Source of the DNA: Candidatus Bipolaricaulota bacterium
GTDB lineage: Bacteria > Bipolaricaulota > Bipolaricaulia > UBA7950 > UBA9294
Reading direction: 5' to 3'
Length of the DNA stretch: 19,384 nt
NCBI GenBank assembly: GCA_003979035.1
Contig: RXOA01000026.1
Coordinates: 1 to 19,384 of the forward strand
Each line of letters starts with the position of its first letter. Position 1 is the first letter of the stretch. Shown piece by piece: positions 1 to 7,473 of this stretch. The notes beneath the pieces were generated by a model, which worked only from the letters and a program-made list of their open reading frames with translations, had not been told where the DNA came from and did no database searches. A program made the translations under genes and the position numbers.

Positions 1-65
1 AAGGGCGGCACCAGGCACATCGACCCGCCCGAACAGGGGTGGGATCTGCGGATCAACTTGGGTCT

Positions 66-986
66 TCAGCAGCCGTCAAGCCATTCATCGATCATCCAAC
101 GCGAGATCGACTTCCGACTGGGAAGAATGAGAGCGCCCTCAGCCAATTCACGCTCCGCCCTCTCGCGCGTGTACCACTCCGCGATCTCCAGCTCGTCCGA
201 ATCGAGGGCAATCTCCTCGTCGCGGGCGTGGGCCTGGAAGGCAATCATCAGGTTCATCGGGAACGGCCACGGCTGCGACGCGAGGTACTCGATCCGATCT
301 ACAACAATTCCGACTTCTTCCGCAACCTCCCGGCGCACGGCTTCCTCCAACGTCTCTCCCGGCTCGACGAAACCCGCCAAGACAGACTTCAAGCCGGCGC
401 GAAACTTCGGTTGACGTGCCAGCAGACACCTTTCCCCCGAAACGACCCGCACGATGACCGACGGATCGGTACGCGGATAGTGGATACGCGCACACCCTGG
501 GTCGGTGCAGACGCGTAGGGTTCCCCCGCCCTGAGATTCGGTCGCCGCTCCGCAGGCGGGACAGATGGCGGACTGCTGATTCCAGATGAGCAAGGCCTGC
601 GCTCGAGACAAGATCCGCCATGTGCACGGATCGATCGGCTCTTGAATAGCTTTGAGGCTGCGAAACGCGCCTTGGGATAGGCCCAGCGCTTGTTCGGCTT
701 CTTCCATCCCCGAAAGGTCAAGCGCCATCCGTGGCCCTAGGTCGTCGGCTCCAAGATCGATCCCCGTCCGTTCATCGAGTGTCAACCCGGCAAGCTCGTG
801 CGGACGGAACCATCGTGGCCGAATCGGCAAACCGCTTTCCAAGACGACCCCATCGCCGCAAAAGAGAATGAATCGAGGATCGCGATGGTGCCGTACCTTC
901 GGACACGAGTCAGCGCCCGAACGGGCGAAGCTGAGATCAGTCGTGTCTTCTGCGGGGTCGTTGTACGGAAGGGAGTGTCCGTTCAT
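66..986 (-). CDS. nudC: NADH pyrophosphatase / NudC-type Nudix hydrolase
   Basis: Predicted 306-residue Nudix hydrolase that cleaves NAD(H) to NMN(H) and AMP; NudC enzymes also remove NAD caps from RNA. Visible signatures are a four-cysteine zinc ribbon (C142, C145, C160, C165), a complete Nudix box at residues 205-227 starting GFVEPGE and containing REVAEEVG, and the NudC-specific SQPWPFP motif at 237-243. The N-terminal 120 residues resemble the variable NudC N-domain. The frame is open 65 codons further upstream, but I chose the ATG at 986 because AGGAG lies 6 nt before it and the upstream extension looks non-coding. It is somewhat longer than E. coli NudC (257 residues). It is divergent from the AhpD-like gene at 1273 and points toward the left edge. 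Family assignment is firm; substrate is inferred from the SQPWPFP motif. Confidence 0.93.
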   Translation of the reverse strand: MNGHSLPYNDPAEDTTDLSFARSGADSCPKVRHHRDPRFILFCGDGVVLESGLPIRPRWFRPHELAGLTLDERTGIDLGADDLGPRMALDLSGMEEAEQALGLSQGAFRSLKAIQEPIDPCTWRILSRAQALLIWNQQSAICPACGAATESQGGGTLRVCTDPGCARIHYPRTDPSVIVRVVSGERCLLARQPKFRAGLKSVLAGFVEPGETLEEAVRREVAEEVGIVVDRIEYLASQPWPFPMNLMIAFQAHARDEEIALDSDELEIAEWYTRERAERELAEGALILPSRKSISRWMIDEWLDGC

Positions 987-1272
987 TGCTTCTCCTAAGT
1001 GGGGCGATGATACCCTGTTTCGAGCGATGCTCCAGGAAGGTCTCCTAGCAGAGACAACGCAAGGGGGCGATCGATTCGAGAGGAACGGTCTTGCCGGAGC
1101 GTCTACCCGTTTCGAAGACAAAGTCGCTCGTTGGGGAATTGGCTGAGAGCGTGCAGTCGCCGATTGTTCTGGAGCTTGCATCCTCTGCGGGGAACCAACT
1201 ACGATCCGCGCCGCTCGCTGCTGGAGGGCATGCGGATCGATCTCGACAGGTTCGTCTCAAGGAGGCAGGCGG

Positions 1273-1620
1273 ATGGATGAGCTTCAACGCATCACTCGGA
1301 AGAGGAAGGAAGCCTACACGTGGTTCCTCGCTCACGGATCGAAGGGGTACGAAGCGGTTGCCCAGATGGAGGCGGACGTCTATCCCGACGGAGCCATCAG
1401 CCGCAAGAACAAGGAACTGATGGCAACGGCGATCGCGGCGCTGATCAACTGCCAGTCGTGCATGCAGTGGCACATTGAAAAGGCCGCCGAGGAGGGGGCA
1501 ACGATCGCGGAGATCATCGAAGCGATCGACGTCGCGATCGAGTTTGGCGCTGGACCGGTCACCGTAGCCGCTCGCTTCGCCATGGACGTGATCAAGGACG
1601 TCTACGGAGAAGACGCGTAG
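1273..1620 (+). CDS. AhpD-like / carboxymuconolactone decarboxylase family protein
   Basis: 115-residue protein of the CMD/AhpD superfamily. The AhpD active-site pattern is visible as C60-QS-C63-MQW-H67, with a glutamate (E48) twelve residues before the first cysteine, the spacing of the AhpD proton-relay glutamate. Such proteins act as small thiol oxidoreductases or peroxidases; true carboxymuconolactone decarboxylase activity is unlikely because the CxxC is intact. The start is firm: AAGGAGG at 1259-1265 sits 7 nt before the ATG. It is a single plus-strand gene, divergent from nudC and convergent with the gene ending at 1689. The 286-bp gap between it and nudC must hold both promoters, but I see no strong sigma-70 match. 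No peroxiredoxin partner lies nearby, so the physiological partner is unknown. Confidence 0.9.
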   Translation: MDELQRITRKRKEAYTWFLAHGSKGYEAVAQMEADVYPDGAISRKNKELMATAIAALINCQSCMQWHIEKAAEEGATIAEIIEAIDVAIEFGAGPVTVAARFAMDVIKDVYGEDA

Positions 1621-1688
1621 CCTGGAGCACAAAGCGCATGAAGGCGCCGACACGGATCGTCGCGAGTGAGGATCGCCGGGAACAACCC

Positions 1689-2792
1689 CTACAAGAACCC
1701 CGGCGGGATCTTCACCGCGAACACGCACGTCTCGGCGCCGTCGAGCATCGTTTCGAGAAGCCGGACCTCCGGCTTCTCACCGAACACGTTCTCCCATTCC
1801 TGCACGTACCATCCACCCGAACAGTGGCAGAACGTGCGAGAAACGCGTTTTCCGTCGCGGATCGCATCCCGAACCAGCGGGCAGAAACAGGCTTGATATC
1901 TCTTCTCTACGGGGTCGGGTGCCTGATCGTACGCTTCTTGCCGCGCCGGGCGGCGCTCGATGATCAACAGCGCCTCTTCGCCGGATTCGTCAATCGAGTA
2001 GTTGCTGCCGAGAGACGGCTCGTCGGTGATCGCCGCGACCAGCTTGCGCAGGTCGTGACCGGACGAATCCCACGCGGCTCGAAGGATCTCCGCGCTCTGG
2101 ACGATGTAGTGATGCGCACATCCGTTGAGGATGCATGCGTGCGCCCTCTCGTCCGAGATCGCTTCATCCAACAGCTCGACCGCGGCTTGGATCCACTCCG
2201 CCGCCTTGTGACCGTCGAGCGCCTCCGCCAGGCCGTCGCTTCCGGCAAGGACTCGTTCCGCTGATTTGGCGTCGACGTAGTGACTTACCCCCTGCCGGAA
2301 CGCTTCGAGCCACATCGGCAGATGGTAGGGATAGAGGACCTCGAGCACGAACCGTTCGTCATCGGTGCCAATGGAGTCAAGTCCGCCGTGGTACACGTAG
2401 CGGGCAGGGTCGTCGCCGACAAGGACCTGCCGCTCGCTCACAAACTCGACAAACCGCTTCCACGCGTCGGCAAAGTCCGCCCCTTCGGCACCGCCGGTCA
2501 TCGGCCCTTCGTGCGTGAACGAGAGGAACGGAAGCCCGGGAAGGATCTTGCTGATGAATCCCTCCCTCTCGATCGGTTCACGGACAGGAAACGCCAGCTC
2601 GAAGTCGATTCTCCCGTCGCGAGGCGGGCCAAGCTGCAGCGCCATCGGAGATCCGGCGATGATATCGGCGACCCTCGGAAGCAGCTCGTGAAGCGCCTGA
2701 GCCGTCTCGGTCCGGTCGGCAAGCGACCGGCGCTCGGTCAACACGTGAAGCAGCGGAATACGCTTGATTTCGATGTGGATGGTTTCCTTCAT
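1689..2792 (-). CDS. GyrI-like domain fused to Cys-rich C-terminal domain
   Basis: 367-residue two-part protein. Residues 1-160 resemble the GyrI-like/AraC effector-binding fold, with the usual late strand (VLEVLYPYH) that precedes the domain end. Residues 165-367 form a second, helical then Cys-rich region with C220, C225, CFC at 302-304, FCHCSGGW around 321-328, FG at 337-338 and C356. The FCHCSGGW...FG...C pattern recalls uncharacterised DUF6144-type and thiazoline-hydrolase-like (ATC hydrolase) domains; I am not certain which. There is no DNA-binding domain, so it is probably a small-molecule sensor, carrier or enzyme rather than a transcription factor. Start: AGGAGG 5 nt before the ATG. 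Its neighbour upstream on the same strand is a nitroreductase, 88 nt away. Confidence 0.8.
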   Translation of the reverse strand: MKETIHIEIKRIPLLHVLTERRSLADRTETAQALHELLPRVADIIAGSPMALQLGPPRDGRIDFELAFPVREPIEREGFISKILPGLPFLSFTHEGPMTGGAEGADFADAWKRFVEFVSERQVLVGDDPARYVYHGGLDSIGTDDERFVLEVLYPYHLPMWLEAFRQGVSHYVDAKSAERVLAGSDGLAEALDGHKAAEWIQAAVELLDEAISDERAHACILNGCAHHYIVQSAEILRAAWDSSGHDLRKLVAAITDEPSLGSNYSIDESGEEALLIIERRPARQEAYDQAPDPVEKRYQACFCPLVRDAIRDGKRVSRTFCHCSGGWYVQEWENVFGEKPEVRLLETMLDGAETCVFAVKIPPGFL

Positions 2793-2880
2793 CGGATCCT
2801 CCTGGGTCGCTTTTTCTCTTCAACATGATCCATGAGAAGTCTTACAGGCGGTCGTCACAGGATCGTCTCTGTGGCAGAGG

Positions 2881-3459
2881 CTACTCGATCCAGCGGACAA
2901 CCTCATCCATCGGCTTGCGCTTCGGCGTGCTCGGGGACACGTCCGCGTAGCCCAGCGAAACCGCAGCGACCAGCTGGGTATCCACGCCCAGCCACTCGTT
3001 GATCTCGGGGTAGGCATCCCAGACATCCGCGATCCACAGCGAGCCGAGTCCCAGATCGGTCGCGGCAAGAAGCATGTTCTCGATCGCCGCGCCGACCGAC
3101 TGCACCGTGGCCAGATCCCACCATGATTCGTGCTCTCCCCGCGCTTTCCAGGGATGAATCCCGTCGGTGTTGTGGATGAAGATCGTCACCGGCGCTTGTT
3201 CCATCGCCTTGATCGTCGACAAGATCGTCCCAATGTCCTCGCCCTCTGTCTGTCGATTCGCGATTCCCCGGTGGATGACGGCAAGCATCTCCTCGCGCCT
3301 CGATTCCATCACCACCGTGAACCGCCACGGCTGGCTGTTCTTTGCCGACGGGGCCAACACAGCCGCATCGAGGAGTTGCTCGATCATCGACCGTTCTACG
3401 AGATCGGTGGTAAACCGCCGAATGCTGCGGCGCGACTGGATGGCCTTGCAAGGACACAT
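2881..3459 (-). CDS. Nitroreductase family protein (FMN-dependent)
   Basis: 192-residue classical nitroreductase-fold protein; these are FMN-binding dimers reducing nitro-compounds, quinones or flavins with NAD(P)H. Visible motifs are SRRSIRRF at residues 8-15 (FMN phosphate contacts), APSAKNSQPWRF at about 36-47, and the late GAAIENMLLAATDLGLGSLWI region, which forms the core helix and FMN-side loop. It is about the usual length for minimal family members. The ATG at 3459 follows AAGGAGG with good spacing. It has a 276-bp leader region shared with no other gene, containing a CACAGC/GCTGTG dyad at 3494-3515. Upstream on the same strand is a methyltransferase. A second, divergent nitroreductase occurs at 5260. 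Exact substrate cannot be read from sequence. Confidence 0.92.
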   Translation of the reverse strand: MCPCKAIQSRRSIRRFTTDLVERSMIEQLLDAAVLAPSAKNSQPWRFTVVMESRREEMLAVIHRGIANRQTEGEDIGTILSTIKAMEQAPVTIFIHNTDGIHPWKARGEHESWWDLATVQSVGAAIENMLLAATDLGLGSLWIADVWDAYPEINEWLGVDTQLVAAVSLGYADVSPSTPKRKPMDEVVRWIE

Positions 3460-3493
3460 GGTGTTTCCTCCTTCGCGCTATGGGGTGGGCCGA

Positions 3494-3515
3494 CACAGCA
3501 TGTCTACGCGCTGTG
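3494..3515. promoter_or_regulatory. Dyad upstream of nitroreductase gene
   Basis: Perfect inverted repeat CACAGC (3494-3499) and GCTGTG (3510-3515) separated by 10 nt, centred about 45 bp upstream of the nitroreductase ATG at 3459. Size and position fit an operator or a leader hairpin. No matching regulator gene is adjacent. A shorter similar dyad, CACAG-N8-CTGTG, is just past the same gene at 2856-2873. Confidence 0.3.
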
Positions 3516-3735
3516 CTTCACTTGACAGGCAATCGGATCAGCCTAGCAGATCGATGAGAACTGCGCAAGAGCCTTCTAATTCAGCCTTTCCTGCCACTGG
3601 GAAGCCCGATGCGATAGACCCGCATCTCTGTTCCATCAGCTCCGAAAAGGAAGTTCCGCAGAAACCTGGCCGGAGGACCGAACCTCGATGGATGTGCTGC
3701 GGTGATCTTGGATCGTTGTGTGTCTGCAACACGGT

Positions 3736-4497
3736 TCACGTGTTCTTTCTCCCGTAGAGCACGCTCACCGTTCCGAGCATGAACGGAAGCTTGAGAGCTC
3801 TGGGAACCCGCGCGGGGCCTGTCGTATCGACAAGCTCGACCTGGGCGATTCCCCAGCTTCGGATCGCACCAAGCAGCGCGTCCGGCCTTCCGTAGACCGC
3901 CCGCCACCCGAAGAGATCCTGGAACACAAACCACTTGCCCCGCTTCACGACGCGTAAGGCTTCCTTGACCAGCCGCTTCTTGTCCCTGACGCCACGAACT
4001 TCATGAAAGACGAGGTTGCTCACCACCAGGTCGAACGCTTCATCTTCAAAGGGGAGAGATGCTGCGTCGCCACGCACGAACAAGACACGATCCGCAACGC
4101 CTTCCACAGTAGCGTTCTGCTCGCACAACCGCTTCGAGGATTCCCAGCCTCGGCCCCATGGATCGATCCCAACCACTTGAGCAGTTGGATATCGCTTTGC
4201 AGCTTCAATCGACAACGCACCGCTCCCGCAACCGATGTCCAGAACCTGCCGGACTTCGCTTCCGCTCGGGAGGCGTGTCAGGACTTGATCGAGCACTCTG
4301 GCCTGAACATCTCGCCCGCGCGGGGAGAACTGATAACGTGCGTGCAGGAAGTAGAGCGACACAAGCGAGAACACGCCGGCGGGAATTCCTACATAGGGAA
4401 GGAAGACTGCCCAAACTGCAAGCAACAGCCCGAGAATTCCCGGAACGACAACGAAACGAACGGAAACCCAGTTCCCATAGTCAACCTTCTCCATCAT
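3736..4497 (-). CDS. Membrane-anchored class I SAM-dependent methyltransferase
   Basis: 253-residue protein with two hydrophobic N-terminal segments (about residues 11-34 and 37-52), then a class I Rossmann methyltransferase domain. Motif I is VLDIGCGSG at 85-93, followed by the acidic end of strand 2 (VVGIDPWG) and the post-motif DAASLPFEDEAFDLVVSN region that ends strand 4. This is the UbiE/COQ5-like Methyltransf_11 type, and it is probably tethered to the inner face of the membrane. Substrate unknown. The frame extends upstream to a TTG at 4539, but AAGGA sits about 9 nt before the ATG at 4497, so I use that start; a second ATG follows immediately. Upstream on the same strand is the GNAT gene, 90 nt away. 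Confidence 0.88.
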   Translation of the reverse strand: MMEKVDYGNWVSVRFVVVPGILGLLLAVWAVFLPYVGIPAGVFSLVSLYFLHARYQFSPRGRDVQARVLDQVLTRLPSGSEVRQVLDIGCGSGALSIEAAKRYPTAQVVGIDPWGRGWESSKRLCEQNATVEGVADRVLFVRGDAASLPFEDEAFDLVVSNLVFHEVRGVRDKKRLVKEALRVVKRGKWFVFQDLFGWRAVYGRPDALLGAIRSWGIAQVELVDTTGPARVPRALKLPFMLGTVSVLYGRKNT

Positions 4498-4587
4498 GGT
4501 TCCGCTTCCTTTCTTCTTCCCCTTGAGCCCCGCACCCAATGGAGCCTCACCGGCTGCTACGCCGCGCTCTCGTTGGCGGATGGCGCT

Positions 4588-5055
4588 TCACAGGCCCAGA
4601 CTCTGGTGCGGCGTGCGGTTGATCGTCATCCGCAGGATCGCTTCGCCTTCGTCCATCTCGCCGGTCGGCTCGAATCCCAAACTGCGATAGAGGGTATCTG
4701 CAGCGACATTCTCCGGAACGACGGCGGTTTGGATCTCCTTGCACGCCGGATTGCGCTTGAACCGCTCGATGACCTGCCGCATCGCCTCCCGCCCGTAGCC
4801 GTTCCCTTGGTGGTCTTCGGCCACCATCAACCGCGAGATGTAGCCGCGATCCTCCTTGGGCTCGAAGTCAACCATGATGAACCCGACCATTTGGTCGCCG
4901 GCGTAGATTGCCCGCGGCTCTGACACACCGTCGGCCTGCGCTTCGGCGAGCGAGTACATGTTGGAAGCCACGAACCCTTTCTGCGCTTCGGCAACGGAAA
5001 GCTTGATGCACTCCCGGAAGTTGTCCATCGTAATCTCACGCAACGTGACCGTCAT
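4588..5055 (-). CDS. GNAT family N-acetyltransferase
   Basis: 155-residue single-domain GNAT protein. The acetyl-CoA pyrophosphate loop is QGNGYG at residues 83-88 (motif A, Q/RxxGxG/A), preceded by the beta-4 strand YISRLMV, and motif B ends in TLYRSLGFEPTGE near residues 120-132. The overall pattern resembles the diamine/spermidine acetyltransferase branch (BltD/PaiA-like), which also begins with a short VTLREIT strand; that substrate guess is weak. A GTG lies two codons upstream, but AAGGAG spaced 9 nt from the ATG at 5055 favours the ATG; the GTG would be only 3 nt from it. It stands between the methyltransferase and an NfsA-like nitroreductase on the same strand. Confidence 0.9.
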   Translation of the reverse strand: MTVTLREITMDNFRECIKLSVAEAQKGFVASNMYSLAEAQADGVSEPRAIYAGDQMVGFIMVDFEPKEDRGYISRLMVAEDHQGNGYGREAMRQVIERFKRNPACKEIQTAVVPENVAADTLYRSLGFEPTGEMDEGEAILRMTINRTPHQSLGL

Positions 5056-5160
5056 GACCACCTTCTCCTTGTCTACATCAACTCGCCGAGTAGCCCGATC
5101 GGCCTACCTGTGCCATGCGACAACGGCAACCGCCACAGCAGCTAGCCGTTTCCTGCGTTC

Positions 5161-5180
5161 GTCGGAGATCTTCCTCCGAC
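5161..5180. repeat. 7-bp perfect hairpin between nitroreductase and GNAT genes
   Basis: GTCGGAG (5161-5167) pairs perfectly with CTCCGAC (5174-5180) around a 6-nt loop. It lies 79 nt past the nitroreductase stop and about 105 nt upstream of the GNAT start. There is no U-tract on either strand, so it is not a typical intrinsic terminator; it could be a 3'-end structure or an operator. Confidence 0.4.
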
Positions 5181-5259
5181 ATCTCGATGCGCGGCATGGA
5201 TCGGCAGCTGTTCGCCCAAAAACCGGAATCCATCCTCTTGCCGCCCAGCCGAGAGTTCT

Positions 5260-6009
5260 CTACCCGCTGAAGCCTGTGAAGCCGGCTTTCCGGAGATTGT
5301 CCACGATCCCGGTGCTCATCTCGCTGTGGATCGCTTCGTTGTAGCGGCCGAGGGTGATCTGCTGAGCCCGGTTGTGGATCCCCTTTGCACGCAACGCTGC
5401 TCTCTTCTCGTCCGATTTCTCGTCGAACGTACGGTCAATATCCGCGTACCATGCACGCACTTCGTCGTCCGTCGGAACGTGGTAGCGGTCGTAGTGCACC
5501 ACCGCTTCATCCGGCAGGCGAGGGCGAAGAGGTGGATTCTGATCGGGATGGCCAAGAAGCACCAACCCAGCGGGGAATGTGTACTCTGGGGCGCCGATCG
5601 TTTCGCCCATGTCCTCGGAAATCACCCCCCCAATGTAGACGGCGCCGAGGCCGATGCTCTCAGCAGCGATGACCGTGTTGTGCAGGGCGATGATCGCATC
5701 CCAAAAGGAGATCAGGAAACTGCTCGGCTTGTCGAAGTGGAACGGGGCATCGCACAGTTCGAACCAGCGCTTCATCCGATACGTGTCGACCAATGCGATC
5801 ACGGCGGCAGCGGCCTTGAGAGGGAGCCAATCCTCCAATGTCTTCTGGTCGTCGACCACCACGAGGGAGTATCCTTGCAGGTTCCCCGCCGTCGCGGCTC
5901 GCGTTCCGGCATGGGTAATCACACCCAGCGTTTCTCGATCGATCGGATCGGCGGTGAACCGGCGGATCGAACGATGATTCAGCAGACAATCGAGAACCGG
6001 ATTTTCCAC
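5260..6009 (-). CDS. NfsA/FRP-like nitroreductase
   Basis: 249-residue nitroreductase of the longer NfsA/FRP type, predicted to bind FMN and reduce nitro-compounds or flavin using NADPH. Visible parts are NHRSIRRFTADPI at residues 11-23, a GTRAATAGNLQGYS segment near 34-47 (the FMN-side loop), a helix with ALHNTVIAAESIGLGAVYIGG in the middle, and the PAGLVLLGHPDQNPPLRPRLP segment typical of NfsA-like enzymes. The C-terminal tail (RYNEAIHSEMSTGIVDNLRKAGF) is also typical. The start is a GTG at 6009, supported by AGGAGG five nt upstream. It is a distant paralogue of the nitroreductase at 2881-3459, not a recent duplicate. Confidence 0.92.
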   Translation of the reverse strand: MENPVLDCLLNHRSIRRFTADPIDRETLGVITHAGTRAATAGNLQGYSLVVVDDQKTLEDWLPLKAAAAVIALVDTYRMKRWFELCDAPFHFDKPSSFLISFWDAIIALHNTVIAAESIGLGAVYIGGVISEDMGETIGAPEYTFPAGLVLLGHPDQNPPLRPRLPDEAVVHYDRYHVPTDDEVRAWYADIDRTFDEKSDEKRAALRAKGIHNRAQQITLGRYNEAIHSEMSTGIVDNLRKAGFTGFSG

Positions 6010-6034
6010 TGTTGCCTCCTGCGGCTCGCGGCCG

Positions 6035-6181
6035 ATGGTCTATTCCTGCTTGTGGTTCGGTCTGCAGAGCTTAAGCGATTCCCGCCCGGACGCCACCGGG
6101 AAACACGATCCTCTCATCGACTGCCTGGTCCGCGACAAGCGCATCCCGATGGACATCCGAATCGACTCGTGGGGGGAATGA
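6035..6181 (+). pseudogene. Possible short ORF or gene relic
   Basis: A 48-codon plus-strand ORF lies in the 263-bp gap between the NfsA-like and VOC genes. Its last 24 residues (ending RIPMDIRIDSWGE then stop) look protein-like, while its first part does not, and the ATG at 6035 has no Shine-Dalgarno sequence. It may be the eroded C-terminus of a lost gene, or chance. I do not recognise the family. Confidence 0.2.
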
Positions 6182-6197
6182 GACGCCACGCGGCGGT

Positions 6198-6215
6198 TCC
6201 TTGATCAGTCAAGGA
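6198..6215. repeat. 7-bp perfect hairpin downstream of VOC gene
   Basis: TCCTTGA (6198-6204) and TCAAGGA (6209-6215) form a perfect stem with the 4-nt loop TCAG, about 60 nt past the VOC stop codon. No U-tract follows on either strand. It could be a transcript-end structure or a protein-binding dyad. The inner TTGA-N4-TCAA has a spacer two bases shorter than a standard FNR box. Confidence 0.4.
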
Positions 6216-6272
6216 GGATCCATCGGGAAATCCGTGGGCATCCTCCCGCCACTCCGTCGCCTAACGAAGGAT

Positions 6273-6674
6273 TTACGGGCAGTTCTCATCCACGACCCAG
6301 ATCGCGTTTCCCTCCGGATCGACGAATCCGCCAAACCAGAAGCCGCCGGATGTATCGAACGAAGGGCCGAAGCTGATCGTGCCACCCCTACGCTTCAGGG
6401 ACTCGAGGAATACCCGGACATCGGGCACCTCAACCTGGAGCAGCACCGTGTTCGCGGATCGATCGCCGGGCGTCACGCCGGCTTCCGTTGCCGGCGCGAT
6501 GCCGACGCGTAGGCCCTGTTTGGTCTCCAGATTGCAGTATCGATATCCATCCTTGAACTCCTTCGTTATCCGGAAACCCAACACGTTGACGTACCACGGT
6601 ACCAGCATCTCGTAGTCGGTGGCGAGGATCACCACCTCCCGCGAGGATAGCTCAATCTCTGCGCTCTGATTCAT
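6273..6674 (-). CDS. VOC (glyoxalase/bleomycin-resistance fold) family protein
   Basis: 133-residue vicinal-oxygen-chelate protein made of the two expected beta-alpha-beta-beta-beta modules. The pattern VVILATDYEMLVPWYVNVLGFRI opens the first module; VLLQVEVPDVRVFLESLKRRGG opens the second, ending in the common FVDPEGNAIWVV strand. VOC proteins include glyoxalases, dioxygenases and drug-binding proteins, and the specific activity cannot be read here: the His metal ligand typical of the first strand is absent, so a binding role is as likely as catalysis. Start: AGGAG 9 nt before the ATG at 6674. It is divergent from the pyroglutamyl-peptidase gene, with a 167-bp shared promoter region. Confidence 0.9.
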   Translation of the reverse strand: MNQSAEIELSSREVVILATDYEMLVPWYVNVLGFRITKEFKDGYRYCNLETKQGLRVGIAPATEAGVTPGDRSANTVLLQVEVPDVRVFLESLKRRGGTISFGPSFDTSGGFWFGGFVDPEGNAIWVVDENCP

Positions 6675-6841
6675 GATTTCATTCTCCTGATCGTCCGTTG
6701 CATCGAATCAGCAACTTGGAATCCGTGCCATTTCCGCACGCGCTCCAGTCGGGCGGGCAAAGCAATCAACGCTTCTCCCACGTATACTCAACACCCCGTG
6801 TCGACCGCAACACACCGCGCTTCATCCGGAGAGGGGAGAAC

Positions 6842-7471
6842 ATGAGACTACTGGTCACCGGATTTCCCAAGTTCGACAAGTACGCGGAGAACTCGACGCA
6901 GACGCTGATTGCGTCGATCCTGGCAGAGTCCCCGCCGGAGCTGGAGAGTCTGCGGGGATCGGTCGCGTTCGAGATCGTGGAGTTCGACAATGAGGATTCG
7001 GCGTCCCAGCAGAAGACGATGCTCGAAAGCCTTCACATGCTTCTCAAGAAGCACGATCCATCCGTTTGTCTCTTCTGCGGACAAGCGGCAAGCCGGCCAT
7101 GGATTACGCTGGAGACCATCGCGATCAACGTCTTCAAGGGCGAGCTCATCGATCCCAACGGGCCGGCGGCCTATTGGGCAACGCTCCCCGGACAGGAAGC
7201 TCTGGTCGAAGCGATGCAGAGCGAAGGCATTCCAGCCAAGCTCTCGCACCACGCCGGAATCCACCTGTGCAACCACATCCTTTACACCGGCCTCCGCCAC
7301 GCCAAGCAAACCGGAAGCGGTATGACATGCGGGTTCCTCCACTTGCCGATGACCAACACTCAGGTCATCTCCGGCGAAGAGAATCGCCCGTTTGTCCCGC
7401 TTTCCATGACCCGGAGAGCGCTTGTTCTGGCCATCGAGCATGTCCATCGGCAGCTTGGTCTTCGCGGGTAG
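6842..7471 (+). CDS. Pyroglutamyl-peptidase-like cysteine peptidase (C15 family)
   Basis: 209-residue homologue of pyrrolidone-carboxylate peptidase, which removes N-terminal pyroglutamate from peptides in the cytoplasm. It begins with the hallmark MRLLVTGFPKFDKYAENS. The catalytic triad appears intact: E91 in ETIAIN, C143 in HLCNH, and H167 in GFLHLP. It diverges from canonical Pcp: CGQAASRPW replaces the usual GxAGGR-type loop, and the substrate loop is altered, so specificity may differ. The frame runs upstream to 6698, but GGAGAGGGGAGA just before the ATG at 6842 and the Pcp-like N-terminus fix the start. It converges on the WD40 gene with only 2 bp between the two stop codons, leaving no room for a terminator between them. 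Confidence 0.88.
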   Translation: MRLLVTGFPKFDKYAENSTQTLIASILAESPPELESLRGSVAFEIVEFDNEDSASQQKTMLESLHMLLKKHDPSVCLFCGQAASRPWITLETIAINVFKGELIDPNGPAAYWATLPGQEALVEAMQSEGIPAKLSHHAGIHLCNHILYTGLRHAKQTGSGMTCGFLHLPMTNTQVISGEENRPFVPLSMTRRALVLAIEHVHRQLGLRG

Positions 7472-7473
7472 CG

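Noticed and set aside
1..65. Possible 3' end of a plus-strand gene at the left edge
   Set aside because: A frame is open from base 1, but it runs on for 350 nt antisense through nudC and only 65 nt are free; nothing can be identified.
5326..6204. 292-codon plus-strand open frame
   Set aside because: Antisense to the NfsA-like nitroreductase, no start signals, no family resemblance.
6201..6212. TTGATCAGTCAA as an FNR box
   Set aside because: The spacer between TTGA and TCAA is 4 nt instead of 6, and it lies downstream of a gene rather than in a promoter-like place.
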